From: Sphingopyxis sp. QXT-31
GTDB taxonomy: Bacteria; Pseudomonadota; Alphaproteobacteria; Sphingomonadales; Sphingomonadaceae
Reading direction: 5' to 3'
Length of the DNA stretch: 64,000 nucleotides
Assembly: GCF_001984035.1 (NCBI RefSeq)
Contig: NZ_CP019449.1
Location: forward strand, 620,001-684,000
The notes beneath the pieces were generated by a model that had not been told where the DNA came from, did not search any database, and saw only the letters and a program-made list of their open reading frames with translations. Shown in pieces: positions 17,385 through 25,783 of this stretch (position 1 is its first letter; each line of letters starts with the position of its first letter). A program made the position numbers and the translations under genes.

Positions 17385-18002
17385 TTGCCGCGGGCCGGCA
17401 ATATCATCCATGCTTTCTACGACCATCTGAGCCGCCTGCTCTATAGCGAAGCCCAGCATTGGCACGCAAAAGACATAGCGCAGCTCCAAACCTATCTCGA
17501 CGAGGAGCGTCAGGGCCACGAGCTGGAAGGAATGATCGGCGAATATATCGTTCCCAATTCGAAGCGCTACCGCCGCGAGGCGGCGCTTTATGCCGATATC
17601 GAAGCCTATGAGGACGGCACCCCGCGATGGTGCGCGCCGCGCGGAATGACGATCCTCGGACTCTTCGGCGGTCCTCCGCATGCGCTCGCGCTTGTCGAGG
17701 CGATGGACGCCGCCGGAATGTTCAGCGCCGACGGGCTGAAGCTCGTGCACGCGATCTGGAACGAAATCGATTTCGTCGGCGACCGCCATCCAGGCGAAGC
17801 CCGCGCGTTGACGCAGGGCATGCTGGACGCACTCGACGCGAAAGGGTTCATCGGCACCGCGCTGACCGACGAGCATGTCCGTATTCTCTACAATCATTGG
17901 CAGATGCCGATGTATGCTCTGGAATTCCGGGAAATCCCCGCGTCGCTCGATTGGCTCAAAGCGCAGCAGGATGCCAATCTCGCCCACGAGGTCGGCTGCT
18001 GA
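17385..18002 (+). CDS. Island hypothetical protein
   Basis: An open frame of 205 residues starting at a TTG; the true start is uncertain. The protein is acidic and mainly helical (HAKDIAQLQTYLDEERQGHELEGM, ARALTQGMLDALDAKGFI). I do not recognise a family. It is followed closely by a strong terminator, which supports a real transcription unit. Confidence 0.5.
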   Translation: MPRAGNIIHAFYDHLSRLLYSEAQHWHAKDIAQLQTYLDEERQGHELEGMIGEYIVPNSKRYRREAALYADIEAYEDGTPRWCAPRGMTILGLFGGPPHALALVEAMDAAGMFSADGLKLVHAIWNEIDFVGDRHPGEARALTQGMLDALDAKGFIGTALTDEHVRILYNHWQMPMYALEFREIPASLDWLKAQQDANLAHEVGC

Positions 18003-18015
18003 CCTCTAGGGCGCT

Positions 18016-18048
18016 AAGCCAGCCGCGTCGGGGCGGGCTGGCCTTTTT
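18016..18048 (+). terminator. Intrinsic terminator
   Basis: GCCAGCC pairs with GGCTGGC across an 11-base loop, followed by CTTTTT. It ends the transcript of the preceding hypothetical gene. Confidence 0.8.
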
Positions 18049-18300
18049 CAATTCCTTTGCGGGACGGAGCAGCGGCCCGGGAGCGGGTTGATGGGGCGGG
18101 GCGCTTCGCTCTTCCGGACAGCTGCAACACCGCCTCTCGGCCATTTTCCGCCGGCGCTTCGCGCCTTTGCATCGCGAGGCAAAATGCCCGCGCCGCGATG
18201 TCCTGCGCTGCGCTGCGGCCCTGTGGGTGCAGCTGTCCGGCAGCCGCCCCTTGCCCTCTCCATCGGGCCCGCCTTCCGTGGTCCCGCCAGGAGACCTTCA
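18049..18300. repeat. Structured non-coding region with long-range inverted repeat
   Basis: No credible gene lies here. CCGGACAGCTGCA at 18114-18126 has an exact inverted copy at 18228-18240, a 13-base stem closing a 101-base region. The loop contains its own hairpin-forming GGCGCTTCGCGCC stretch. The RNA leader of the DUF2958 gene could fold into a stable structure. AGGAGA precedes that gene's start at 18301. Confidence 0.5.
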
Positions 18301-18648
18301 ATGCAGACCCTCATTCCCGACACGCTTCGCGCATTGCTTTTGGCCAATGGTGCAATGACCCGGGCGGGCCGCGATCATGACCCTTTTCCGCTGGTCAAAC
18401 TCTTCACGCCCGATGGCGCCGCGACATGGCTGCTCACCGAACTCGATCCCGACGACCCGGACATCGCTTTCGGACTGTGCGATCTGGGGCTCGGGTTTCC
18501 CGAACTCGGCACCGTGTCGCTCGACGAGTTGGCGGCCCTGCGCGGCCCGCTGGGACTACGCGTTGAGCGCGACGCAGGCTTTCGGGCGGACCGCGTGCTC
18601 GGAGCCTATGCCGATGCCGCGATCGCGGCGGGGGCGATCGTGACCTGA
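18301..18648 (+). CDS. DUF2958 domain-containing protein
   Basis: A 115-residue protein matching the DUF2958 pattern: LIPDTLRALLLANG, FPLVKLFTPDGAATWLLTELDPDDPDIAFGLCDLGLGFPELG and RGPLGLRVERD. The family is common on conjugative plasmids and integrative elements, and its function is not known to me. AGGAGA precedes the start. Its presence supports the view that this stretch is mobile DNA. Confidence 0.85.
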   Translation: MQTLIPDTLRALLLANGAMTRAGRDHDPFPLVKLFTPDGAATWLLTELDPDDPDIAFGLCDLGLGFPELGTVSLDELAALRGPLGLRVERDAGFRADRVLGAYADAAIAAGAIVT

Positions 18649-18716
18649 TCTCTTTTGCGCCGATCTCGCAGGATGGACGATTGCCCTGAACGAGGGGCCA
18701 TGGAAAGGACAGGGAC

Positions 18717-18992
18717 ATGATGCACATAGCGAGCGACCGGAAACTTCGCGATCTGCACGAACTTGAGGATGGGATTTGGTTATGCGCCGCCGAGACTCTT
18801 GGTTGGAGCTATTCGGAAAGCCACCGTGGATATGTCCACCCGGAGCATTTCGATCTCGGAACCACGGGATCCGAACCGACCGATTTTCCGTCCCATATCG
18901 ACGCCGAGGAGGCTTGCATCATCAGCGGGATCGTCACGTCCCGCCAGGCGCTAACGATGATGACCCAAACTGGCGGTCTTCTGCATGGATGA
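18717..18992 (+). CDS. Small island hypothetical protein
   Basis: A 91-residue protein starting at a double ATG preceded by AGGG. It is rich in acidic and aromatic residues (ELEDGIWLCAAETLGWSYSESHRGYVHPEHFDL). No family is recognised. Spacing and codon use are consistent with a real gene in the same direction as DUF2958. Confidence 0.5.
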   Translation: MMHIASDRKLRDLHELEDGIWLCAAETLGWSYSESHRGYVHPEHFDLGTTGSEPTDFPSHIDAEEACIISGIVTSRQALTMMTQTGGLLHG

Positions 18993-19286
18993 TCGATCGA
19001 GGATCACCGCGCAAACTGCTGTAATCCTGACAATCTCGAAACCGCCCGGGTGCTTGGCGGGTCGAACGTTCGGGACAGACGATGATATCGTCCCGTCGCT
19101 TGCTCGTGGTGGCGCTACAACTCGGACCGAGAGCGTCCGCGGAACCGTTCTTTTTGGATGCATCTCGGATTGAAACATGGCTTTCCGCGCGCCATTCTGC
19201 GGCCGGCGACAGGCGGCGCGTGGCGAGTCCGCGAGCTTTGGCGAGACTGGAGACCGGACCGCGGCGCCGAGGGGAGGGGATAGCAT
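18993..19286. other. Intergenic region without a recognised gene
   Basis: The 294 bases before the MBL-protease fusion hold only short frames without supporting features. The final GAGGGGAGGGGA (about 19268-19279) is a strong ribosome binding site for the next gene. Any promoter for the fusion gene must lie here, but I cannot identify it with confidence. Confidence 0.4.
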
Positions 19287-21872
19287 ATGGCTGATGCGGT
19301 GACCGCTGACGGCTCCGTCGATACGACCGAAGCAGACGCTGCGCAGGGCGTCTACCATTTCCTTGATGTCGGCGGGACCAAATATGGCGAATGCACCCTC
19401 GTCGTTTTTGGCAAGCTTCGCATTCTGATAGACGGTAGCCACCGGGAGGATTTCCGGGGGCAGCGCGGCTATTCGTCGATCCCGGCGCAACTGGAGAAAA
19501 TCCTGGGAGCGCCGGCGCCGCATGCCATCGATCTCGTCGTCGTCACCCATTGCCATGCCGATCATGTCGGCTGCCTTCCCGAACTGGTCGCCAACGACGT
19601 GATCAAGCCCGCGTTCGCCCTTCTGACGGATCCGAAGGCAGGATTTGGACGCGAGGCCGGGACGGACGCGCCGAGCATGGACGCCATGAGTTCGGCCGAC
19701 CGGCTCGCGGCCTTGCTGCGCGAGGAAGACGCCAGCGATCTGGACGATGGGGAACTGGCGGCGTTCATCGACGCGGTGGCGACTGTGGAGGCTCGCTACA
19801 ACCAGTTCGTCGAGGATCTCGAACAGAAGGGCGTAAAGATCGTCTTCCATCGAGGCGGGGCATTGGACGATGAGATTGCCGAGCGGCTGAAACCCACTGG
19901 CATTAGATTGCTGGGCCCGTCGCCAAGCCAGATTTTACGCTGCGCCGAGCAGATCGCGACCACGAACGACGAGGCGGACGGTCTTGCCGCTCGGCTGCGC
20001 AGCAGCGACACGATGGGCATCATCGATCTCTATCGTTCGATCGTCGGCAGCCCGGCCGACCCGGTCGGTCGCAATCCGCGCGGCAACGGCATGAACTGCC
20101 AGAGCATCTGTCTGGCGTTCGGTCCGCCCGGCGCCCGGGCCTTGCTCGCCGGCGATATGCAGTTCACCGACCCTGGCGTTCGCCAGATCGAGGAGGAGAT
20201 GGAGGCGCTTCGGCGGGCGGTTGTGGACGCCGGACCCTATGTCCTGTTCAAAACGACCCATCACACCAGTCATAACGGTCAGGATGATCTGTTTCTGGAC
20301 GATATCGGCAACCCTCGATTCCTGGTCCATTCGGGAGGGCTGCATGACGAAAAGCATCCTTATCCGGGCCTGTTGACCCGGCTTAAGCGCCGCGAGGGGA
20401 TCGTCTTCGCGCGAACCGATCGAAACGGCCATATCGAGGTCCGTCCGAAAACGGCGTCCAACCCGGTTCGCGTGTCGCGCGGTGCCCTGAACGACTTTTC
20501 GCCGAATCTGGAAAGGGATGTACCCGCCCGCGAGAACGAGCCCGCGCCATGGGCTGCGAGGAAAGCCGCTCCGTCGCCGTCGCAACCTGTTGCGGCAATA
20601 GCGGAAGGTCAAGGCCCCCAGATCATCATCGTAAACCTGCCTCCAGGTCCGATCGACATGAGCGTGGCGGGTGTCGACATTGTCGTTCGCCCCGCCGGGG
20701 CATCGGCGAGCGCGCCATTCGCATATCAGCCTGTCGGTACCCATGGTGTCGGAGGAGCGTCGCGACCGCTCGCCGATGGGCAGATGGTCGCTCCGGGGCG
20801 CTCGATCACAGGACTTCTGTTCGTGACGGATCCCGTTCGTCTCGCCGCGAATATCGGACGCGGCGAAGCCGATCGCGTGCTCGCCGAGGTGGAGCAGCGT
20901 GGCGGCATGCTCGTCTTGGGGACAGGAGATCGTCTAATCGACCTCGCGCGGGCTCAATTGCGAAAAGCCCCGCAGGCCCAAGGCGTGGTTTTGTTGGGAG
21001 GATATGATGTCGTGCCGTCGGTGCGGCGCGATGTGCTTTCCAACGACCTTCGGCGGAAGCTTGGCGGGCAGGCGATCGAGGATGCGGATAACTTTTGGGT
21101 GTGGAGCGACAGCAGCTACGCCGATGTCGATGGAGATGCGATCGCCGAGTTTCCGGTTTCTCGAGTACCCGACGCACGCGACGCCGGCCTTTTTCTCAAT
21201 GCGCTGGCCGCTTCTCCGCTCCGACGGCTGGAGAAGTTCGGAATACGAAATCTGGCGCGGCCATTTGCAGCCGAAATATGGAGCGAGGTGATCGGTACGC
21301 GCGAAATCGAGGTGTGCGAGACATTCGGTCCCGAGAGGCTCGAGGCCGGCATGCTGCAGTCCGCGTGCCATTATTATATGCTGCACGGCGCAGACGACGA
21401 TGGAAGCTTGTTCACGGGCGAGGATGCCAATGGAACGGGGTATCCGGAGGCATTCCTCGCGGCCAGCGTGCCGCCGCGCTTCGACGGAATCGTGTTTTCG
21501 GGATGCTGCTGGGGCGCGTTGATCGTTGACGAAAAAGCCTATGGCGCGGTCACATTCCCGGCACCGCGCCTGGCTGAACGGTCCATCGCACTCTCTTATC
21601 TGAAGGCGGGTGCGCTTGCGTTCGTCGGGTGTACCGGCGCGCATTATTCCGGACCCTCGATCGATCCCGATCGCAACTATGCCATGCGGCTCCATCAGGC
21701 CTTTTGGAGCCACCTGAAGGCCGATAACATTTCACCCGCGCTGGCACTTTTCAGGGCAAGGGGGGATTTCGCTCAGACCATCGTCGGATCGGGACACGAC
21801 CTCGATCCCCTGGGTACGGCCCGGCGCCTCAAGAATCTCGAGCAATTCACCTGCTTGGGATTGGGCTGGTAA
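19287..21872 (+). CDS. Metallo-beta-lactamase fold fused to C25 (gingipain/caspase-like) protease
   Basis: An 861-residue two-part protein. Residues about 20-395 are a ComEC/Rec2-type metallo-beta-lactamase fold. It has HCHADHVG at 88-95, ALLAGDMQFTD near 286, and KTTHHTSHNG at 322-331. A low-complexity linker follows (about 400-500, AAPSPSQPVAA). Residues about 510-861 resemble gingipain-type C25 cysteine proteases. VVLLGGYDVVPSV and WSDSSYADVDGDAIAEFPVSRVPD match that fold, and the probable catalytic dyad is His700 (YYMLHGADDDG) and Cys740 or 741 (VFSGCCWGA). No signal peptide is visible, so it acts inside the cell. A lysine-rich protein gene follows 31 bases later and may be its substrate or partner. 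In a defence island this fits an abortive effector, by inference. Confidence 0.75.
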   Translation: MADAVTADGSVDTTEADAAQGVYHFLDVGGTKYGECTLVVFGKLRILIDGSHREDFRGQRGYSSIPAQLEKILGAPAPHAIDLVVVTHCHADHVGCLPELVANDVIKPAFALLTDPKAGFGREAGTDAPSMDAMSSADRLAALLREEDASDLDDGELAAFIDAVATVEARYNQFVEDLEQKGVKIVFHRGGALDDEIAERLKPTGIRLLGPSPSQILRCAEQIATTNDEADGLAARLRSSDTMGIIDLYRSIVGSPADPVGRNPRGNGMNCQSICLAFGPPGARALLAGDMQFTDPGVRQIEEEMEALRRAVVDAGPYVLFKTTHHTSHNGQDDLFLDDIGNPRFLVHSGGLHDEKHPYPGLLTRLKRREGIVFARTDRNGHIEVRPKTASNPVRVSRGALNDFSPNLERDVPARENEPAPWAARKAAPSPSQPVAAIAEGQGPQIIIVNLPPGPIDMSVAGVDIVVRPAGASASAPFAYQPVGTHGVGGASRPLADGQMVAPGRSITGLLFVTDPVRLAANIGRGEADRVLAEVEQRGGMLVLGTGDRLIDLARAQLRKAPQAQGVVLLGGYDVVPSVRRDVLSNDLRRKLGGQAIEDADNFWVWSDSSYADVDGDAIAEFPVSRVPDARDAGLFLNALAASPLRRLEKFGIRNLARPFAAEIWSEVIGTREIEVCETFGPERLEAGMLQSACHYYMLHGADDDGSLFTGEDANGTGYPEAFLAASVPPRFDGIVFSGCCWGALIVDEKAYGAVTFPAPRLAERSIALSYLKAGALAFVGCTGAHYSGPSIDPDRNYAMRLHQAFWSHLKADNISPALALFRARGDFAQTIVGSGHDLDPLGTARRLKNLEQFTCLGLGW

Positions 21873-21903
21873 TGTATTATATAGGGTTGGGAAGGAAACG
21901 AAG

Positions 21904-22329
21904 ATGGGTATGCCGATCGGAAAGAAGCCAGCTGCTAAGCGAACGGCATCGAGGAAAGCCGCGCCCAAAAAATCCACTCTCGAGAAAACCGCGAGCAAGA
22001 AGACGGTCGCCGGTAAAATGCTTACGGCAGTCGCCTACGTGGCCAAAAGCATGCCCGCGTGGAAAGTCGTGACCCACTCCGTGAGCAAGGCGGCATCCCC
22101 GTTGGAGACTGATTCGATGAAAACCGAGCATGGTCCTTCGATTGCGCAGTTGAGCGCGAAATTCTTCGGAACAGAAGAGGTTGCCGACAGCGGCAGAAAG
22201 GCCGGGAATGTTTTCGCGCCGGTCGACAAGACCATCAAGACGGTTCAGATCGCGCCCAAGAAAGGCGGTCCGGCAAAGACTGCGGACATCGATACAAAGA
22301 GCGGTAAGATCTCGATCGTTCAGGGCTGA
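21904..22329 (+). CDS. Lysine/alanine-rich small protein next to the MBL-protease
   Basis: A 141-residue basic protein. Residues 1-40 are a Lys/Ala/Thr-rich tail (KKPAAKRTASRKAAPKKS) of histone H1-like character. The rest is a mixed region ending DIDTKSGKISIVQG. It starts 31 bases after the MBL-C25 gene, with GGAAGG (about 21890-21895) eight bases upstream, so the two are probably cotranscribed. It may bind nucleic acid, or be cleaved by the protease; both are inferences. I know no named family. Confidence 0.65.
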   Translation: MGMPIGKKPAAKRTASRKAAPKKSTLEKTASKKTVAGKMLTAVAYVAKSMPAWKVVTHSVSKAASPLETDSMKTEHGPSIAQLSAKFFGTEEVADSGRKAGNVFAPVDKTIKTVQIAPKKGGPAKTADIDTKSGKISIVQG

Positions 22330-22618
22330 AACCGGCCGGTGAGGGCTTCTTATTGTCCCGTGTCGATTTAGCAGCCGGGGTGAATTGTCGTCCGACGACG
22401 GCTTATTTGCGCTCGAAGTCGGTCGTCGGGACTTGAACTTACTTGGCATCGAAAGCAGCCGTTCGGCTGACACTAGAAGCGCGGTTGCTTCGTGTGCAGC
22501 TAACGTTAGCCGGATCGGACTTGTCGCCGGGGAAGCGCCTGCTCCTCCGTTTATTTGAAATCTGGCTCCTCAACAAATGCCGGGGGGCGTGTTTGAGGAA
22601 ATAGTATATTCGAGCACT
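22330..22618. other. Intergenic region upstream of the HNH-STAND gene
   Basis: 289 bases with no supported gene. The last 60 bases are relatively AT-rich (GAGGAAATAGTATATTCGAG), and TATATT lies 9 bases before the chosen ATG, a possible -10 element. I see no clear -35 at the right distance. Confidence 0.35.
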
Positions 22619-25492
22619 ATGAACGAGGACAAGGATAACAGCGATTTGCTCGATGCGGTTCGTGCTTCGATACGAATCGGCGCCTCGCCGGAGCTCCTGT
22701 TCCATTATGCCCGGCGCGACACGGTCACGGTCAATGGGCCGATACGCCTTGCGAGCCGGACGGTGAATGGAAAAACGGTCTTTTCCTTGCACGATCTTGA
22801 TGAATTTGATCGGCTTCTGGATGCGGCGCGGAACACGCCCAACGAACCACGTTCACGGATCGATCTTGCCGTCACCTCGCATCTCAAGGCGGAGGCAGGA
22901 GGCGCCTGCGCCCGATGCAGTTCCGGCATCACCGTCGAGAATGCGCACATTATTCCCTATCGCGAGACGCAATCGAACCATCACCGCAATCTCGTGCGCC
23001 TCTGCTCGGCCTGTCACGGAGAATATGATACCGGTGTGGTCTCGCGAATGGAAATCGAGGCGCTGAAACTGCGTCTGGTCGAGGCCGCCCGAGACCGGTT
23101 GCTGGCCGCGCAGGGGGTCAATCTAGCTCCCGTCCCGGTCCGGCACGAGCTTTTGGGGCGCGCCGCTGAGCTTGAACAGCTTGTAGCTGCACTCCAATCG
23201 CCCGGTTCGGTAATGGTGCGCGGGGTAGGCGGGATCGGCAAGACCCAGTTGGTTCTTGCGGCCGCCGACGCGGCGCAGACTGGCCGCCCGCTCATTTGGA
23301 TATCGCTGCAAGATTGTCCGAGCGCGGCCGTGCTGGCGGCCTATCTGGAGACCGCAGCTGGGCGGATCGGCGACGGCGACTTTATCTCGACCTTATCGTC
23401 CGTTCGGGCGTGCGTCATTCTCGACGGCGTCGAACGCGCTGCGTGCGGACTGGATATCGTGTCGGATATGATCGCGCGGCTGAGCGCCGAGCGGCCCGAG
23501 ATTCAGCTGGTGGTGACATCGCAGGCGCGGCTTCCCGAAGTCGGCTTCGATTTCGAACTGGAACTTGGTCCGCTCGACCATGACTCCGCTGTTCATCTTT
23601 TCCCCGAGGCAGCCCGGAGCGAACCGGCCGCGTCGCAGCTTCTTCAATTCGCCGCAGGTCATCCGCTGACATTGCGCATCATAGCCGGCCTTGTTCGGCA
23701 TTTTGAGGGTGCCGAAGCAGTCTGGCGCAGGCTGACAGGCCCCGGTCAGCCGCTGGAAATGCCTGCGCGATCCGTCCAAACATCCGCCTCATCGCTCGAT
23801 CTGTGTCTCGAAGCTGCGTTTACGGCGCTCACATCCGAACAGCAAAAAGCGATGTGGGTAATCGCACAATTCCCCGCCGGTCTGTCGACGCTCTTCTTCG
23901 ATCTAGAATCATTGGGGTTTGAGGATCCCCCGGGTCTCATCGCGGCGCTGCGCCAATGGCATCTCGTCGAGGTCGGTACTGTCTGGGATGAGCCGCTGCT
24001 GTCGACCCTGTCGCCCGTAAGGCATTTTGTCCGCCATGCCGGCCGCGAGGCGGCGGTGCCGGACCAAGAGGTTATCCGGCGCCGCACCGCCTATGTTTTT
24101 GCAATGCGCGTTGCGGAGGCCAATTCCATGATTCACAGCGGCAAGATCGCGCACGGAATGGCGCTGCTCCACCGTGAATTCCCGAACGCGCTGGCCATCA
24201 TGGACCATGCAACCGGCCATGCCGCCAGCGATCCCAGATATCGCATGGTCGCCAATGCACTGGCATCGAATCTGCAGACCTTCCTCTTCAGCGCCGGATA
24301 TTTCGAAGTGGGGGCCGAGGTCATGCGCAAGGCTGCCGATCTGGCGCTCGCTGCCGGCGCCCAGAAAGAGGCGCTGGAGATGCTGTCCCAGCTGATATCG
24401 CTTGCAAATCGGGGCAAATGTTTCGACCTCGCCAGCGCGGCCCTTGCCGATGCCCGATCGATCGACTGCCGCGACGACGAAGGCCTCCGCGGGCTTCTGC
24501 TCGGCATAGAGGCCGGTGCCGAAACTCGGCCTCGAAATTCGCGGCAGGGAGGCGGCCACGACACTCTGCTCGAGCAAGCGGCCGCGGCGAGCCGATCCTA
24601 TGATCTGCTGACGGCCGCTGCTGGCGGAACGCTAACCCATCGCGGGGCCTTGGCCTTGCTTCAGCAGGCCTGCCTGCTGGAGGATGCCGGCAACCCCGCA
24701 GAAGCGCTCGCGCTCCTTGACCGGATTTGCCCTTTCTTCATTGGCGCCAGCAACCCGATCAATGCCGGAGCAGCGTTACAGCGGCGAGGCAATTGTCTTG
24801 CCTATGTGGGCCGCGTCGACGAGGCGATGGAAAATTACGCCGATAGCGCCGTGCGGTTTCATCCGCTGGGAGCTGTGGATTACCGAAGCAATACGCTCGG
24901 TGAGGCCGGTTTGCTTATGGCAGAATATCATGCGGTGAGCTGCTCGCAGAAGATCACGTGCGACATCGTGGTGGGCGGAGTCGACGATATCGTCGATCGG
25001 ATTGTCACCGAACTGCCGGGAATCCGCGTGCCGGGGAATGACTGGCCTTATGTTTTGACCCGGAAGACTTGCGGGTTGATCGCGATCGCATCGCTCGGTC
25101 GCTTCCCCGAAGCGCTCAATCGATTGGGGGACCGGCTTCGCTCGGAGGTTGCGGACATGATGTTCGCGCAGGAATCGGAAGAGGCGAGGGAATTGGATTA
25201 CGGAAGTCCGGTTGCGGGCCATTTTGCTGCGCTTGCATGGCTTTGCGAACATGTCTCTGCTGTCGAGCCCGCCGACCGATATCCTGATCTTGCCGAGGTC
25301 GAGGGGCTAGCAATCGTCGTCGAGGATATGTTTCGCGGCGGGGTTCGCGAGCTTATGTTCGGCTGGCTGGCGCGTTATTTGTCGCAGCAGCGCGGAATGA
25401 CTGGGTTGAGGCCCGGCATTTTGCGCGCCGCCGTCGATGGTCTGAGTTATGGCGAGCCGTTCGAGCTCGACGGTTTCAGTCTGGCGCTTTGA
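22619..25492 (+). CDS. HNH nuclease-STAND NTPase-repeat protein (Avs/NLR-like architecture)
   Basis: A 957-residue protein in three parts. Residues about 85-150 are an HNH nuclease: CARC at 97-100, ENAHIIPY with His110, HHRNLVRLC, and CSACH at 129-133. Residues about 175-480 are a STAND NTPase with P-loop RGVGGIGKTQ (201-210), Walker B ACVILDGVE and a sensor-like LVVTSQARLP. The rest, to 957, is helical and TPR-like (EALEMLSQLISLANRGKCF, DAGNPAEALALLDRI). This layout, nuclease-NTPase-sensor repeats, is that of antiviral NLR-like proteins that recognise a phage component and then cut DNA. Start 22619 is preferred; 22577 is the alternative. It ends 93 bases before the next defence genes. Confidence 0.8.
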   Translation: MNEDKDNSDLLDAVRASIRIGASPELLFHYARRDTVTVNGPIRLASRTVNGKTVFSLHDLDEFDRLLDAARNTPNEPRSRIDLAVTSHLKAEAGGACARCSSGITVENAHIIPYRETQSNHHRNLVRLCSACHGEYDTGVVSRMEIEALKLRLVEAARDRLLAAQGVNLAPVPVRHELLGRAAELEQLVAALQSPGSVMVRGVGGIGKTQLVLAAADAAQTGRPLIWISLQDCPSAAVLAAYLETAAGRIGDGDFISTLSSVRACVILDGVERAACGLDIVSDMIARLSAERPEIQLVVTSQARLPEVGFDFELELGPLDHDSAVHLFPEAARSEPAASQLLQFAAGHPLTLRIIAGLVRHFEGAEAVWRRLTGPGQPLEMPARSVQTSASSLDLCLEAAFTALTSEQQKAMWVIAQFPAGLSTLFFDLESLGFEDPPGLIAALRQWHLVEVGTVWDEPLLSTLSPVRHFVRHAGREAAVPDQEVIRRRTAYVFAMRVAEANSMIHSGKIAHGMALLHREFPNALAIMDHATGHAASDPRYRMVANALASNLQTFLFSAGYFEVGAEVMRKAADLALAAGAQKEALEMLSQLISLANRGKCFDLASAALADARSIDCRDDEGLRGLLLGIEAGAETRPRNSRQGGGHDTLLEQAAAASRSYDLLTAAAGGTLTHRGALALLQQACLLEDAGNPAEALALLDRICPFFIGASNPINAGAALQRRGNCLAYVGRVDEAMENYADSAVRFHPLGAVDYRSNTLGEAGLLMAEYHAVSCSQKITCDIVVGGVDDIVDRIVTELPGIRVPGNDWPYVLTRKTCGLIAIASLGRFPEALNRLGDRLRSEVADMMFAQESEEARELDYGSPVAGHFAALAWLCEHVSAVEPADRYPDLAEVEGLAIVVEDMFRGGVRELMFGWLARYLSQQRGMTGLRPGILRAAVDGLSYGEPFELDGFSLAL

Positions 25493-25585
25493 TCTATTCG
25501 CCGCTGCCGGCGCAAAGGTGCGATAAGGTCCACTTCTGCCAGTTTAATACTGGCAATTGCCGGGCGATCTCCTATTGGAATTTCA

Positions 25586-25783
25586 ATGGCGGAGGGCGAT
25601 GCAGTCGATGAGCTTCTTCAACGCGCGGCCGCGCGGCACGGTCTGCCGCTCGCCATCCTGCAGGATCTGCTCGCTCTCGAGGGCGACTTTCCAGACTTCA
25701 CGGTTCATGGCGCAAAGAGCGAGTTCACGCGCAGGGTGACGGCGCTTCTCGATGCCGCTGCCGGTGAGGGTGGCGATCCATGA
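25586..25783 (+). CDS. DNA modification-associated small protein (paralogue of the dnd-operon small protein)
   Basis: A 65-residue acidic protein immediately before a DndD-like ATPase, overlapping it by four bases. The pattern GLPLAILQDLLALEGDFPDFTVHGAKSEFTRRVTALLD resembles the small protein between dndC and dndD at 36701-36910 (IDPRLFRELLRLEQDY...GLFDDIDRVI). It probably binds its partner ATPase. Function is unknown; similar proteins are labelled as DNA modification-associated small proteins. Confidence 0.7.
   Translation: MAEGDAVDELLQRAAARHGLPLAILQDLLALEGDFPDFTVHGAKSEFTRRVTALLDAAAGEGGDP

Noticed and set aside
18088..18300. N-terminal extension of the DUF2958 protein
   Set aside because: The upstream frame is GC-rich structured sequence. 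The family N-terminus (LIPDTLRALLLANG) and AGGAGA support the start at 18301.
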